From Edaphochlamys debaryana (Eukaryota > Chlorophyta > Chlorophyceae > Chlamydomonadales), in contig JAEHOE010000022.1 of NCBI GenBank assembly GCA_016858145.1, positions 620,001-684,000 on the forward strand: a stretch of 64,000 nt of DNA, in the 5' to 3' direction. Within the stretch, counting starts at the first letter, position 1; the number at the start of each line of letters is the position of its first letter. Both the position numbers and the translations under genes were made by a program. This document shows positions 12,201 to 24,785 of the stretch, one piece after another. Under the pieces are notes generated by a model. That model was not told the DNA's origin and ran no database searches. It saw only the letters and a program-made list of their open reading frames with translations.

Positions 12201-15200
12201 CAAAGAGAGGGCTGCGAAAGGGGTGGTCGGCGGGGGCACGGAGCCCTGGGGGGGATAGGCGGGCGGGTGGCGTTATCCGGCAGAGCGGGCCGTTGCCACC
12301 ACGTGACTCACGTGGTATCCGTTGTCGGCCGTGTAGATCACGTAGGTGTTGTCCAGAGTGCCGGTTTCGTTGAGCACATTGACTGGCAGGGGATGAGGAG
12401 GGCGGGGAAGGGGCGCGTACGCACGTTGCGGGATGGGGCAAGGCACAGCACGCTAGCCTTGCTGGCGGCTCAGGCCTGTCGCCTCTCTCGTACCTGCGCC
12501 CATGCCCCTCCTCGTCCCTTTCCCCTGCGCTGCGACTCACACACCCCTTCCCATTCTCCCACCCCCGCAGGAGAGCTGTCTGACTCACACACGCGGCCGA
12601 TGATCTCGTCCACTGAGAAGAGCGAGCGCAGGCGCAGGCGGTAGATCTCCTCCAGGTAGGTGCGGTTGTTCTGCTGAGCGCTGAGGGGCAGCAAGCGCAA
12701 ATAGGTAGGGCGGCGGCGGGAGGCGGTGAGGGGTTTCGTAAGCGGATTGAGCGGCCGGCGGGCAAACGACCTCGAGCCACCCCCCCCAGGGCACCCCGCT
12801 GCCCAGTAGTGCGTGCGCGCGGGTCCACGGCTCACAGCGGCAGGGCGCGGATCCACGCGGGCTTGTCGGACACGTCCTTCTCGTACAGGTTGCCCTGGGG
12901 CGTGCCTTGCGGGAGCGTTGCGTCCGAGAAGAGCTCCCAGTGGCGGGGCGCGGGGATGGGCGGGTAGAAGAAGACGGAGGTGCTGCGGGGGGCGGGTGAG
13001 GAGGGCAGGCGCGGTGTGGAATCAATGGTGGGGTGTGTGAATGCACGACAGCGACCCCGCTGAGGTCGGAACGCTGCAGACAAGCAGGCACGTCACCCCT
13101 CTCAAGCCGACCCCTTGCAGCCATAGCATCGGACGCACAGGTTGGTCTCGGGATTGGTAAAGAACTGCGTGGAGGTGTGGGGCGCGATGGGGGAGATCTG
13201 GTGGAAGAAGGGCTTGCCGGCGGCGATGGCGGTGCGGAGCTGCGCCAGGGCCTTGTCGCCGACCACGTCGTTCGAGTACTGCCCCGGGTACTGCACGGGC
13301 GCGGCGCCGTTCCTGTACGGCGTACGGCGTACGGGATGGCGGTTTGAATGAGGTGGGTCAGAGCAGGGTACCACGGGTGGGCAGATGAGTTGTTGGCAGG
13401 CGGGAGGGTGCTCCCCCATGCTGCAGCCGGGTGCTGGACGCATGGCGGACTATGGGGCACGTCACAACTGCGAAAAGTTTGAACAGGTAGTTGTGATTGA
13501 ACACGTGTCTGACCTGGAGAAGCCGGGGTTGTTGTAGTCAAACATGTACGGCGTCAGCAGAGCGTCGATGTCGGTCCAACCCTTGGGCTGTGGGGTGGGG
13601 CGGGCGGCAGTGGTCGGAGGGGTCGAACTGATTGTGAGATGGACAAGCATACAGCCGTGGACTCCCGGACGGGCCGTGAGCCAAAGGGACGTGTGAGGAA
13701 CGAAGTAGGAGCGAAGCATGCTTGAGTGAGTGGTCCCCAAATCGTCTCTCCAAATGGACGGGTCGAGGAGGGTCGAGGCCACGTGCGTGGGTCACACGTG
13801 GCTGCCTCGCCATGCCCCACAGCACTCGGGAGCACAGCCGCACGCGCTGGCGGCAGCACCCAACGGCCCAGCAGGCAACTGGGCCGGTCAATGGACAGGA
13901 GTGCTGCTTGGCCCTGTGCAAGCAGTCATACGCCCTGTGCAACCCTTGCGCATTGCCGTGTGTCCTCGCCTCACACACCCACTGCCGCGCCTATGCTTCC
14001 TCGGCTTACCCGGGCAGTCCATAACGCACCCACTGCGTGCCCCCTCCCAAACATACACCCTTTCCCCCCCAGCCCCCCACGCACCTTGTCGGCATAGTTG
14101 GTGACGCTGTAGTCCACCAGGAACTTGCCCACCTGTGGCGGTTGACAGTTGGTGGTTGGCAGGTATCTAAGATTTGGGATGTACTCGATTCGCGGGATGG
14201 CAGGTTGTGAACGAACGGCTGACCGCTAGCCGGCACCGCTCCCCTCCGAGGTCCCCTCCGCGGTTGGCTGGCGGTTGACGGTTGCGGTGGCAGGTGCGAG
14301 ACACCGCGTGTGCACCCCTTGTGCTCGTGTCCCCATCCCTCGCCTCCCTCCCCTTCCCTCACTCACGTAGTAGGTGTTGTACCCCAGGTCCTGCAGCCAG
14401 CCGGGGAGGTACGAGTTGTCGATGCCCAGGGACTTCCACTTCTTGTAGCCGCCTGGGGGGGGCAGCACGGGAGAAGAGGTCGGTGTTTCAAGATGTGCAG
14501 CAACAGCGGGACGGGCGACGAGAGCAGTCCGCGCCCTCTCCGCGCGGTTTCCCCAGTGTGGCCCCAGCCCCAGCCCCAGCCCCCATCACGGCCCCTGTGG
14601 CAAGGCTGATTGCAAGTCAGTGAACCTCCAGGCTCCCAGCCTACAGCCGCCATGCCTCCCCGAGCCCCCACCGTGCGGTGCCAGCACATCGGTAAAGTTG
14701 GTGTTGTGCGCGAACTGGCCGCGGAGCCAGTTGGTGCGAGAGGGGCAGCACACCTGCGGGTGGGTGGGTGGGGCCGGTGGGGTCGGGGTCAAGGTCATGG
14801 GCTTGCGTGCAGCTGTCCGGGTCTGCCGTTGCTCCCCAGCCGGCGAGGGCGGGACAGTTGATGCTTGACAGCGGCAGGGTACCGGTGAGCCGACTGGAGA
14901 GAGGGCGTGTAAGGCACTTGTACGGCATGCTGATGAACTGCTACGGCGGATCTGCGAAGATCTCGTCGCACGCACCGGCGTGGTCACGTAGTAGTTGTCG
15001 AGCTCAACGCCCGGGTAACGGATCCACTTGTGCAGGTTGGGCATATAGCGCGGGTGGGTGGAGTTCTGGGTAGCGTCTTGGTCATCCTGTCAGGAAAGAG
15101 GGGCAGGACAGGGCACGGTCAGAAGGGTGGGGGGCCAGCCTGGCCAGCGCCGAAGCCTCGAGCGAGGGGCACGGTCCTGAGCACGGTGGCAAGTTGGGGT

Positions 15201-15477
15201 GTATCTGGGGCGCAGGGTCGTAGGTACCGGTAAGGAGCTCAGGAGCTGGCTAGCGTCCGATGAGTCGGGCTGGGGTGTGCGCCGTTGTGTGAGTGTCGGC
15301 CGCGGGCCGCGAAGCCCAGGTCAGGATGCGTGGAGATGGTGTTGACGACAGGACGAATTAACCCCCCGTGCACACCGTGATGATGACGATGAAGTTCGGG
15401 GGCTTGCTCGCTGCGATCGCCAGTGCTGGCAGGCCGATCGCCAGCAGCAGCGCGACTAGAGCTCGAGTCGGCGGCAT
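9277..15477 (-). CDS. Arylsulfatase, right tandem copy, complete, 18 exons
   Basis: Predicted secreted arylsulfatase of 628 aa, close to known volvocine enzymes, which are made under sulfur starvation. Exons (high to low): 15477-15376, 15086-14976, 14753-14672, 14452-14367, 14132-14085, 13587-13514, 13312-13139, 12982-12836, 12680-12589, 12382-12312, 12141-12019, 11846-11748, 11588-11527, 11070-11019, 10862-10802, 10587-10439, 9797-9684, 9516-9277. Phases agree at every junction. Residues 1-23 form a signal peptide and KPPNFIVIIT follows. The C-x-P-x-R site is CCPSR, so Cys73 would become formylglycine. GWTDIDALLTPYMFDYN, TADNGYH, FLIRGPGIKASKSDKPENHK and a C-terminal LYDLTYDRGELRNIY segment are typical of the algal family. 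The protein ends FENYDIYLA. I use no symbol because which paralogue it is cannot be told from sequence alone. Confidence 0.93.
11096..11219 (-). repeat. Solo copy of the 132-bp dispersed repeat, in arylsulfatase intron 13
   Basis: Read on the minus strand, this stretch matches the terminal repeats at 50362-50493 and 50852-50983. Shared pieces are gggtcgggcttcgg, tcgggctttcggttccgt, ctaaggccggccggct and cgagcagccct, with flanking CACAC at both ends. It lies in the intron between exons 14 and 13 of the right arylsulfatase. I do not find it in the matching intron of the left copy, which suggests insertion after duplication or loss from the left copy. Confidence 0.7.
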
Positions 15478-16044
15478 GGTTGTGCCCGCCGATGGCGACA
15501 GGGAGGAGCACTCAAGAGAGCGTGGCTTGATTGCAGTGACGACACGACAGTGCCAGAGCGGCGCTTATGTAGGGCGGGTTGCCGCAGGAACGCTGGCATC
15601 TGGCCTGCGCAGGCCGCAGCAGCGATGGCCTGGGTAGGCCAGCCTGGCCCTGGCCCGCGCGTAACCGGCAGGCCAGAGCCCGCCACCAAATGACTCTCGA
15701 TTGAGAAGACCAGCCGGGGATCCCGGGAGAGCCTTCCTCGCGCGACGTCATGCTCTCGATTGCACCTCGCCAACTGTCGCTGCGCCGCGAGCGCGTGTCA
15801 CCCTGCGTGGCCTGGCTGTACTGTGTTGTCTGGTACTGGCGTACTGCCTAATAACCGGGACGTCGCGATCCTGGCCTGGTGGCTTGGCACTTCGACCGCG
15901 GCACCTCAGCTGCGAGTGTGAGGACTGTGTGGCACTTACAAGTAGGCTTTTGTAAAGTAAGTGAAACGAGCAGCACGCCGGGCTTGCACCTTGTCATGAA
16001 ATTGCGAGCGGCCTCGCTCAACAGCTGCGGGATCCACGCGCGAG
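15478..16044 (-). promoter_or_regulatory. Upstream region of the right arylsulfatase
   Basis: Likely promoter and 5' leader of the complete arylsulfatase, homologous to 4842-5404. A TATA-like CCTACATAAG lies on the minus strand about 90 bp upstream of the ATG at 15477. Homology with the left copy ends after ctgcgggatccacgcgcgag near 16,044. No specific sulfur-responsive site was recognised. Confidence 0.45.
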
Positions 16045-17095
16045 GTTTCAATCGGGAAGCCTTCTTTTAACTTTGTTTTGCTTGCTTACCGTTGTTCCTC
16101 GGGTCTTCGCGAGACGCAGCTTGTTCTTTGATAAGTTTAAGCTGCTTGACACCGAACCACCTCCCGACTCCCCCACCATGCCACTGCACACGGTGCCGGG
16201 GCTGGACCGGGTCGCACCGGCTACCCCTGGGCCAGTCAACACGAACCGATCGCCTGCGCGCAAGCTCCGCTGTCTGCCCCCTGCACCTCCAGAACCTGTC
16301 CAGAGGGCCTGTTTACCCCATGGCCCCCCTTCGAACGCGGTGCGTGTTGCGGCCCCTAGGATCCGCCGTGCGGCTGCTTGTTCGTGCCTGTCCCTCGGCC
16401 TCTCCCTCTTTCTGTTGCGTTGCGCACAGCCTAGTTGCGTTCAGCTGCATCCCCCCTCGTCGTCGTCCGGACTACGCTGCACGGCCCCTGCGAGCACAGA
16501 ACCCCACGTCCTTGCATCCGTCCTCCGCTTTGCCTCGCACCGACGCTCGAGTCCTGCAGTCCCTGCACAGCACGCCGCGGGCCCACGTACACTGCGAAGC
16601 ATTGCGCTTTGCTATACACCTAGCACGCCGCGCTCTCTCTCTGCGCCCGACCCGCCTGTGATGAGAGTTGCACCGCCGCACGCCGCAGTCCGCTGCCGTA
16701 GGCCGCAGTACACACAGCTTCCGTCGTGACCCCCCCACACACACGCCCACAGCCCAAATTCCAGCCTCAACGCACCATGCCTGGGTTTGCCCCCGGGTCC
16801 TGCAAGCCCTCTACCAAGACCCCAGTCCTAGGCCAGCGTGCCCCGATTCCTGCTTACTAACCTCCCCACAGCGACCGGTGCGGCAGCCTGCAGGTTCTCC
16901 CTGCCATAGCAACTCCACCAGCCCTCTCCTGCGGCCGTCCTCCGGCCCTCCCTCCGTCGCCTCGGTCGCCACCTTAGCTCCGCTCCACCTAGCTCCCAAA
17001 GCCAAGATGCCAGCCCTACGCAGGCCCAAAGCAGGTCCAAAGCAGGCCCAAGGCAAGCCTAGCTGCAGAGGCCCCAGGCAGGCCCAACACCAGCC
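16045..17095. other. Intergenic region between arylsulfatase and the TGD2-like gene
   Basis: About 1 kb with no convincing gene. Plus-strand open frames here are Pro/Arg/Ser-rich with no domain or splice support. Its last 100 bp hold imperfect repeats of gcaggcccaaa. It should include the 3' untranslated region of the TGD2-like gene and distal arylsulfatase promoter sequence. Confidence 0.4.
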
Positions 17096-19984
17096 CTAGT
17101 TCTGCACCGGCCCCCGCCCCGGCACCGTTCCGTTGCCCTCCGTCTCCCCCTGCCTCAGGGACTTGAGCATGTGGGCCATCAGCTCGTCCATGGATCCACC
17201 CCGGAACCCATCCAGGGAGTCCCCGTGGCAGACCAGCACGCCCTGACAGGGGGGGGAGGAGGGGTCGAGGGGGGAGGAAGAGTTTAGGTGGTGAGCGAGG
17301 CGGAAGCGGTGAGCACGGTCAGCACGTGACTCCGAGCAGGTGAAGGCGAGTGAGGCGGGTGAGGCGGGTGAGGGAGGATGGGAGGGGCGCGTGTAGGCTT
17401 GGGAGGAGGTTGACGGGGCAGAGGGCGGCGCGCGAGCGCGCGCAGGCGCACCTGGAGCCTGCATGCGGCCACGTCCTTGGGGCTGGCCAGGCGGACCTTC
17501 TTGGCCCCCCTCTTGGAGGGGGTGGCGGCCTTGGCGCCGGCCCCTGCAGCGGCGGAGGGCGAGGCGGAGCCGTCGGCGCCCTCCGCGGCCGTCGCCCCTG
17601 CGGAGCCCTCCCTGCTGCCCCCCGCTGCTGCCGCCGCCAGGTTGGCAGCCGCTATGGAGCTGAGCACCTGTGGGGGCGGGGGGATGGGGGGTGAGACTTG
17701 GGTTTGGGGAGGCGGAAGGCCGTGGCAGCTGGTGCAAACCCATCACTTCCCGCCCCCCATGTCGTGCAATCACCCCGGGCGGTACGAGACACGCAGGTCC
17801 ACACACGGCTTCGGGTCCATCACAAGCCCTTGCCGGCCTGACGCCTTCCTCTGTTCTGCCCTGCTGCCGCCAGTTGCCACCAGCGCACCCCTGCCCCGCA
17901 GCCCCCACCCCAGTCCGACACGCTCCCTCCCCGCAGCCCCCCTCCCCCACAACCCCCCTCCGCCCCCCCGGCCCCGTCGCCCCGGCCCCACCTCCGCCGA
18001 AACCCCCTCGGGCGTCCATATATCGATGTTGGCGGCCGGGATGAGCCCCGACTGCGTGAGCTCGAACTTGGCGTTGCGTGGAATGATGGTCTTGGCCTCG
18101 TTCACCTGGGGGTGGGGTGGGGAGGTGGGGGGGTGGGGGGTGGGGCGTTGAGGGGAAGGCGGGGTGTGGGAAGTAGAGTTTGGGGGGCCGCCTTCGGGGT
18201 GGGAGATCCTCTTTTCGGACAACCCCACCGCGCGCTTCGGCCGAGCCACGTGCCGTGTCCAAACGGGATAGGACCGCACACAACGTCCCACATGCTACGC
18301 ACGGGCAAGTGCTAGTGCACGGGCCAAGATGTAGTCACCACACACGCGCCGGGAGCCCCCCTCCTTTCCCATCTAACCCCCCGCCGCGCCCCTCACCTCC
18401 ACCACCACCTCCACCCTGTCCAGCAGCGGCCTGGCCGACACCACGGAGCCCATGGGCACCCCCTTCATGCGCAGGGGCGTGCCGGGGAGCACACCCGTGG
18501 CCTGGGGGGGGGGAAGGAGGGGGAGAGGGGGGAGGGGAGGGGAGGGGGGAGGGGGGCAGGAGTGTTTGAAGCTGAGCGGGTGGGCGTCGCGTTGTTAGTG
18601 GGATCACCGGGAGAAGGCACATACCGCCACAGGGGCAGGGGTGAGGCAGGAAAGGGGGTCGCACGCAGCATGCCTGGCCCCATGCCTGCCTGCCGCCCCC
18701 CCGACCGGGCTGGGCTGTTGCTGGTGCCCACGCCATGCGGCCCCGCCACCAAGTGAGGACTCTACGAGCCTTCTTTCCTCTCCCTGACACGTGACATCCC
18801 GCTGCCCCGCCATGCCCCAGTCCACGCAGGGGGCCCCACCCCCCACCCACCAGGGGCAGGGTGAGGTGGAAGGAGTAGGGGTTGAAGCGCCGCAGGCTCG
18901 TCCCAAACGTCCAGTTGTTGAGCCCCACCGCTATGAGAATGCCGCCCGCCACGAACAACAGCTCGCCCAGGAAGGAGCGCCTGGCAAGGGGGACAGGGGA
19001 ACCAGTGGGAAGGTTGCATGAAGGGTGCGCCAAGGGAGGCTAGCTAACTCAAGCTTCTGTACCGCGACTTGTTCCTTTGTGTCGCCGCCCTGACGCCACG
19101 TCTTGAAGGCCTTCTGTGACCTCAGTTCCCGTGTCGTGCCTCCCAACGCGCCAACGCGCCAACGCGCCAAGCAACTGCTACAACCCGGCCCCCCAGGCTG
19201 TCGCGCCACAACACGCTTTCCCGTGACGCTTTCCCCTGCCCCCGCCGGTCTCGCCCCCCGTAGGCTGCACCCGATAGCTTGCCGCCCTCTGCCCTCCACC
19301 GCCCACCACCTGGGCACCGCTGCCTACCGATACCTGCCTGCCACCTGGCCGCCTCGCCTTCCTCGCTCACGTACCCCTTACGAAAGCAACTCCCCCCGGC
19401 CCCCTCCCCACCGCTTCCCGCCCAGCACCCCTGAACCCGGCACGACCGGCACGGCCGCCCATCGCCCGGGGACTGACCCCCGCTCACTTGAGGATGTTCC
19501 TGAAGCTCGCCCGTCCCACGACGTTGCCCGACATCGAGCCCTCCATGTCGCTGCCGCTGCCGTTGTTGCCGCCCTCCAGCGACTGCGCGCTTCCCGAGTG
19601 AGATGCCGACGCGGCGGTGGTCGAGGATGCCCGAGGCATCGGCGTTGCGGCAGCCGGCGCCGGTGCTTTGAGTGTGGGCACGGGGCTCATATGTGGGTTG
19701 ATTTGGAATCCGGTGGTACCCGTGGTCGGGCCGGGTGGGAGGGCCCCGCCCGTGCCCGCTGCCTCCCCCGGAGACGGCGATGGCGGCACCGCCGACCAGG
19801 CCGGCAACCGCTGCGCCGGTCCTGACCGGCCAGGCATTAGCATTGGCCGCCGATGTAGCAAAGGCGCTGGGTACCGGCCGAGGCATGACACTCTAGAAGG
19901 CGGGCAGAGTGCGGAGCATGGGCCCTGCGCGGCTCCATAGGCCTGCCGCTGCTGACAGGCCCCGCCGCCCATAGTGCGCTGCAT
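17096..19984 (-). CDS. TGD2: TGD2-like Mce-domain protein, plastid lipid importer subunit
   Basis: Predicted 398-aa protein; exons 19984-19488, 18980-18851, 18501-18397, 18105-18004, 17667-17452 and 17242-17096, with agreeing phases. In plants TGD2 is the substrate-binding (MlaD/Mce) subunit of the TGD1-TGD2-TGD3 ABC transporter, which moves ER-derived lipid into the chloroplast through the inner envelope. The long Ser/Pro/Ala-rich N-terminus would be the transit peptide. One membrane span (FLGELLFVAGGILIAVGLNN) follows at about residues 167-190. The Mce domain then reads LRMKGVPMGSVVSARPLLD, then VEVVVEVNEAKTIIPRNAKF, then SGLIPAANIDIWTP, which matches plant TGD2. The C-terminus ends VPGRGPVQN. 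Length is close to Arabidopsis TGD2 (381 aa). An alternative start is the Met four codons downstream. Confidence 0.85.
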
Positions 19985-21061
19985 GGCAGCTAATGGCCGC
20001 TGAGCGCGGCCGTCAGGGGATCGCGCTGCTCAGGGCTCCGAGTCGACGAGGACAGAGCGGCTGGAGTTCCCCGAACGCAGGCTGGCCCCGCGAGCGGTGG
20101 CGCGCTGTGAATATGTAGGTAAAGCTCAATGGCGGAGAGTGGCGGAGACAGCGAAGCAAGAGTCCGGACAAATAGACCGATAGAATGTGCAGCAGTTCAA
20201 GCAAAGTAGCCCTGGCGTTGATGAGCGCAAGTGTCTCAGATACAGGTGGTGCAGCTTGGTGTGCTGGCAGGGATAGGCTTGGGCAGGCACGTCAGTCGCC
20301 TGCATCATGCCCGCAAGGGGGCCCGACAACGACCCCTTTGCGCCCCGCGCCCGCGTACCCCTCCACGCCCGCGTCTTATGACCGATGCGCATAGACACCA
20401 GCTTATGAAATCGACCCGTCGGCGACGGGCCTGCATTCCCATCCAACGTTCCATCCGCCCAGACATGTTGTGTCGAAGCTTTCAACGCGGCGACTACCAG
20501 CGGCCCCGAGGAAGCCAGGGCGGACGAAAATTGGACGAGCGCGCTCTGCGGATGCGGGTGCGGCCGGCCGGGCTGTCAGCACCGACCTCGACGTCTCTCA
20601 GGGCCAGGCGGCCCTTGAGAGCCCCGCATCGCCTCCGAGCGAGGCCCATCTATCCCTCTTAAGCCCTCGAAGCCTCGTGGCGGAATCCCACTTCACACCA
20701 TCCCACTTCACACCCAGCGCCAGGCCCAGACTCTGCGCAGGCGATCCCCCAGCCTCCGTGATCCCCCTTGCCGGGCCCCGTGACCCCGTCCGGCCCCGCA
20801 AGCCTCAGCCCCCTCTCCTCCACACCCCAGCCCTACACTACAACCATACTCACACCCCAACACCACACGCTAGCTTTCTGAGCAGGTTCACCGCTCCATC
20901 GCGCCCTTGCAGAGGCTTCCCTACGGACATCAGCTCAGGCAGCCTAACAACAGCCCAAGCGCGGAGCTCACGTGCGGAGCCCAGCTCCTTTCCTCCAACC
21001 TCTCTCTCACATTCACACTCCACCAACACATATACATCCCCACATAGGGAGTCCGTGAACC
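19985..21061. promoter_or_regulatory. Divergent intergenic region between TGD2-like and secreted-protein genes
   Basis: About 1.1 kb separating two divergently transcribed genes, so it should hold both promoters and 5' leaders. A short direct repeat (catcccacttcacacc type) lies near 20,690-20,715. No clear TATA box or operator was identified, and open frames here have no splice or domain support. Confidence 0.4.
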
Positions 21062-24000
21062 ATGGGTCGCCTCACGCTGGTGTTGCTGGCGGCGGCCACT
21101 CTGCTGACCGCCGTGCGGCCGGTGCACGGACAGGTGGGGCCCGGGGAGCGTGGGGCGGGGCGGGAGGGGGGGTCGGATGGGGGAGTCGGAGCGGGAGAGA
21201 GGAGGAGGAGGCGGTGGCGGGGGGGTTGGCCCCGGGAGAGGACTCAGAGGAGAGGGAAAGGGGGGGACATGACGGACATCGCGCTGAATGGGCATGGGGA
21301 CATGTGTGTGTGTGGGGGGGGGGGTAGCAGGAGGAGGATACCCTGGGCCGCAGGGAGGAAGGTCCCCACGCTCTGTGCTAGTGCACTAGTGCCCGCATCA
21401 TAGCCTCCCCCTCCCCTGCCCCCCAACGCAGGTCATGACGCTGCCCGCCTCGGGTGGTGCCGGCGCCACCGACGGTGCCCTGCTGGGGGCGGTCTCTCAG
21501 CTGGTCGCGGGGTTCGGGCTGCCGGGCGGTGCGGTGAAGCAGGTGTCGGACGCGCTGGGCCGGGCGCAGGGTGAGTCCCGGTGGAGGGAGCTGCGCCGAC
21601 AGGGGGCGTGTGGTCGATGCCTTGCCGGTTGGAGCAGGGGGTTCTGTCTAGGGCTCTTCTTCTTCCCACGTCTTCCCTCGCCAGTCCTTCCCTCACCGCC
21701 GCCCGCATGGCACAACCACCCGCTGCCTTGCTTTGCGCGCATCCGCTTTCACCTGGCCACCCCAGCTCAGAACCCCCCGCTCCTGCCCCCTCCTGCCCCC
21801 TCCTGCCCCCTCGGCCGCCCCTCCCGCCCCCTGCACTCACAGACTTCAACATCCGTGACCTGTTCGAGACCAGCAACGCCGGCTTCACCAACGGACTGCC
21901 CAACATCGACATGAGTAACTGGATCCCCAACTTCGCCGCCTCCGCCAACCGCCCCGGCGCCGTACCTGCCGTACCTGCCGTACTGCCCGGCGGCGTCAAC
22001 CTGCAGCAGATGACCTCCGGCGACGCGAGCGCCTTTGTCGGCCGCTTCATTACCGCTTCGCTCGACGCCGCGACGCAGCAGTGGCAGTCCATGGCTGCGG
22101 CGCTGCCCGGCTCGGGCTGGATGGCGCGCCGTGGCGTGCGTGCTGCGGATGCTGTGGCCGCTGAGGCGGGCGGTGCTGCGGGTGCGGGCGGTGCGGGGTC
22201 GGGGCTGGAGCCGCTGGTCCGCAGCAGCAACGGTGAGGGGCCGGGACGGAGGGAGGGGGGGAGGGGAGGGGGGCTGCTGTGGTAGGTGAAGGTGGAGGAG
22301 GAGGGCAGAGCTCCCAGGTGGTCGAGCGCTCCTGTTGGGAAGGGGGTCTTCGCGCTTCAGCATACCGTAAGAACCAAGTGGTGTTGGGAGGTTTGCTCCT
22401 AGTGGTGATGTGCCGGCTCGCCCTACCACCGCCCACAGACGGCAAGGACGGCACGACCGATGACGGCAAGGATTCCACCCTCCATCCCTTCTTCTACGGT
22501 GAGTGGAGCCTGCCTGGAGTACCGGCGCAGTTACTGGAGAATCGGCTCAGTCTTTGTTGATATCATGTCAGGCCCTTGCGTCCGTCACCACACCATCATG
22601 AGACACGAAGGTTCCAGCCCGCGCTCCCTTCGACGTCCGTGTCTCCATCCCACCCCCACCCGCCCGCCCCCTAGGCTACGTCCCGCCCCGCCCCCGCCCC
22701 GGCTTCTCTGCCGGCCAGGGCCTTCCCCCCGTGGGCTCCGCCGGGCCCCGTGACCTGATGGCCTTCCAGCAGCAGCTGGCACGTGAGTGCCGTACGGTTG
22801 CGAGATGCTGTACCGCAGGCTGGACAGATTGCCACTTCAGGCTTGCCATGTGTTCCCCGCCACATTTTACCATCACCCCTGGGCTTAGTGGCGTCGGCCT
22901 TGAGCCTTGACCGTGAATGGTCCGCTCAAAGGCCTCCAGCACATCGCACGCCGTGCGCAGCCCCACCGCTCTTGAGTTTGTGGAACCCCACTGCCCCCCC
23001 TCCCCTCCCCTTCCCTCCCCCTTCCTCGCTTCCCCCCCCCCCCCCCAGGCGACTACGTGGCCCAGCAGGAGGCCCAGCGCCAGGCGCTGCAGGCGGCGCA
23101 GGGGGAGCTGCAGGCCTACCTGGAGGGGCAGGTGGGGGGGTGGGGGGAGGGGCTGCCGTGTGTTGACTAGCCCTCGCCCCCACTCCGTCCCACAACCCTG
23201 CCAAGCCTCCGCGCCTGAAGGTTCCTGGCCATCCGCTTTCTGCCTCCTGCCCGGCGCCCACCCGCCTCCCTTCCACGCCACCCTCCTCCCTTCCACCCCA
23301 CCCCACCGCCTCCCTTCCTCCCCACCCCACGCCCCCAGGCCGCCGACGCACGTGGCTCCCTGGCCGCTACACAGAAGGCCGCCGCCGACCGGGCCTACGC
23401 CGCCTTCATCCTGCAGACCTGCACGCAGTACGGACTCAGCAGGTGCGCGCGAGACAGGAAGATCAAGGGTCGCACCAAAGCATCGTTCATAGGCCCTTCC
23501 CCGCCTGTGTCGTCCTTTCCAACCATCAAAGTGAAGCACTGGCCAACTGCTCTCCACAGGTTCTTTGGGAGCCTGGGCGCCAACCTGGCCCCCATCAGCC
23601 CGCCGTACGCGGCCATGTACAGCCAGTACGGCGCTTGGTACGGCGCCGGCTTCGAGGGGTGAGTCATGCATGGTTGGACTAGGGTCCTGCGGTTGGGAGG
23701 GACCCTAGGGTCCTCGCGTGCGTTCGACGCGAGCTGACCCCAGCCCTGCCTGGTCCAACACCTGCCTTTCCCCTTTCCGACCGCACCGCGCAGGCTGTCT
23801 CCCCAGGGCGAGAACTACCTGCAGGTGGCTCAGGGAGAGGGGAGGAGCAGGGGTCGGGGAGAGGCAATTAGATCATGACAACAGAGTCGAAAGGAGTTTG
23901 CGCGCTGTCCTGGGTCTCAAGTCTGGGCGGAGGATCTGTGAGGAAGAAAAAAGCCGTCTGCCGAACTGGCCTCTTTCCGCCTGACCTGCCTCGTCCTTCC

Positions 24001-24744
24001 CCGCCTCCCGCAGCGTGTCTGCTGCGACCTCATCGCCGCTCAGCAGCAGGGCGTGGGCTACGGCCGGCAGAACGTGAGACTGGGGGTTACGCGGGCTGCA
24101 GGAGGCGTCGGAGGCATGGGAGGAGGAAGCCGGGGAGGCGGGGAGCTTGGCCCGAGGCTCTATCTGTGCAGCCGCTCGGCACCTGGCACCGTGCACAAAC
24201 CTGACACGTTCCCTGCCCATCCCTCTTATACTTTCCTGGACCCGTCACCACCCCCTTCACCCCCACAGCAACCCGCCAAGGACGCCGGAGCCAAGGGCGC
24301 CGGCACCAGCATGGGCGCCGGCAGCGGCCCCACGCTTTTTGCCGCGTTCGCCTCCACCCCCCGCAAGCTGCTGGGCGGGGATGCGTCCGAGCAACCGGCA
24401 GCCGCGGAGCCCCAGGCCGCCAGCGCCCTGCCCGTCCGCTCGGCCACCCGTGCGCCACCGCCGCGGGCCGCCCGCGTCGACCCGGTGCGTGTGACGGGGG
24501 GATGGGGTAGCGGGGCTGCGCGAAGGGCATGCGCGGTGGTGCCAGGCGTGGGCGCCAGGCCGGGCCCTGTGCACCACCAACTAATTACCCAACCACCCAA
24601 CCACTGCAACCACCCCACGTGTGCAGGCCACGTGCTCGCCCTCCGCCTGGACCTCGTGGCTCTTCAACTCCAACCAACAGCTGGCGCAGCAGTTTGAGGC
24701 CATCAGCACCGCAGCGCAGGTGCGTACGGGCGCGCCGACTGCGC

Positions 24745-24785
<41 letters not shown>

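Noticed and set aside
11695..12828. Minus-strand uninterrupted open frame of 377 codons
   Set aside because: It runs through exons and introns of the right arylsulfatase and is mostly in the wrong frame for the sulfatase motifs; the spliced model explains the region.
16073..16729. Plus-strand open frame of about 218 codons
   Set aside because: Low-complexity Pro/Ser/Arg composition, several overlapping frames equally open, no motif or splice support.
17096..18283. Continuous minus-strand frame of 395 codons
   Set aside because: Read-through across TGD2-like introns; only parts of it are exons and the Mce motifs need splicing.
24748..24784. Telomere-like or Z-DNA regulatory role for the TG tract
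   Set aside because: A simple intronic microsatellite; nothing else in the sequence supports a function.
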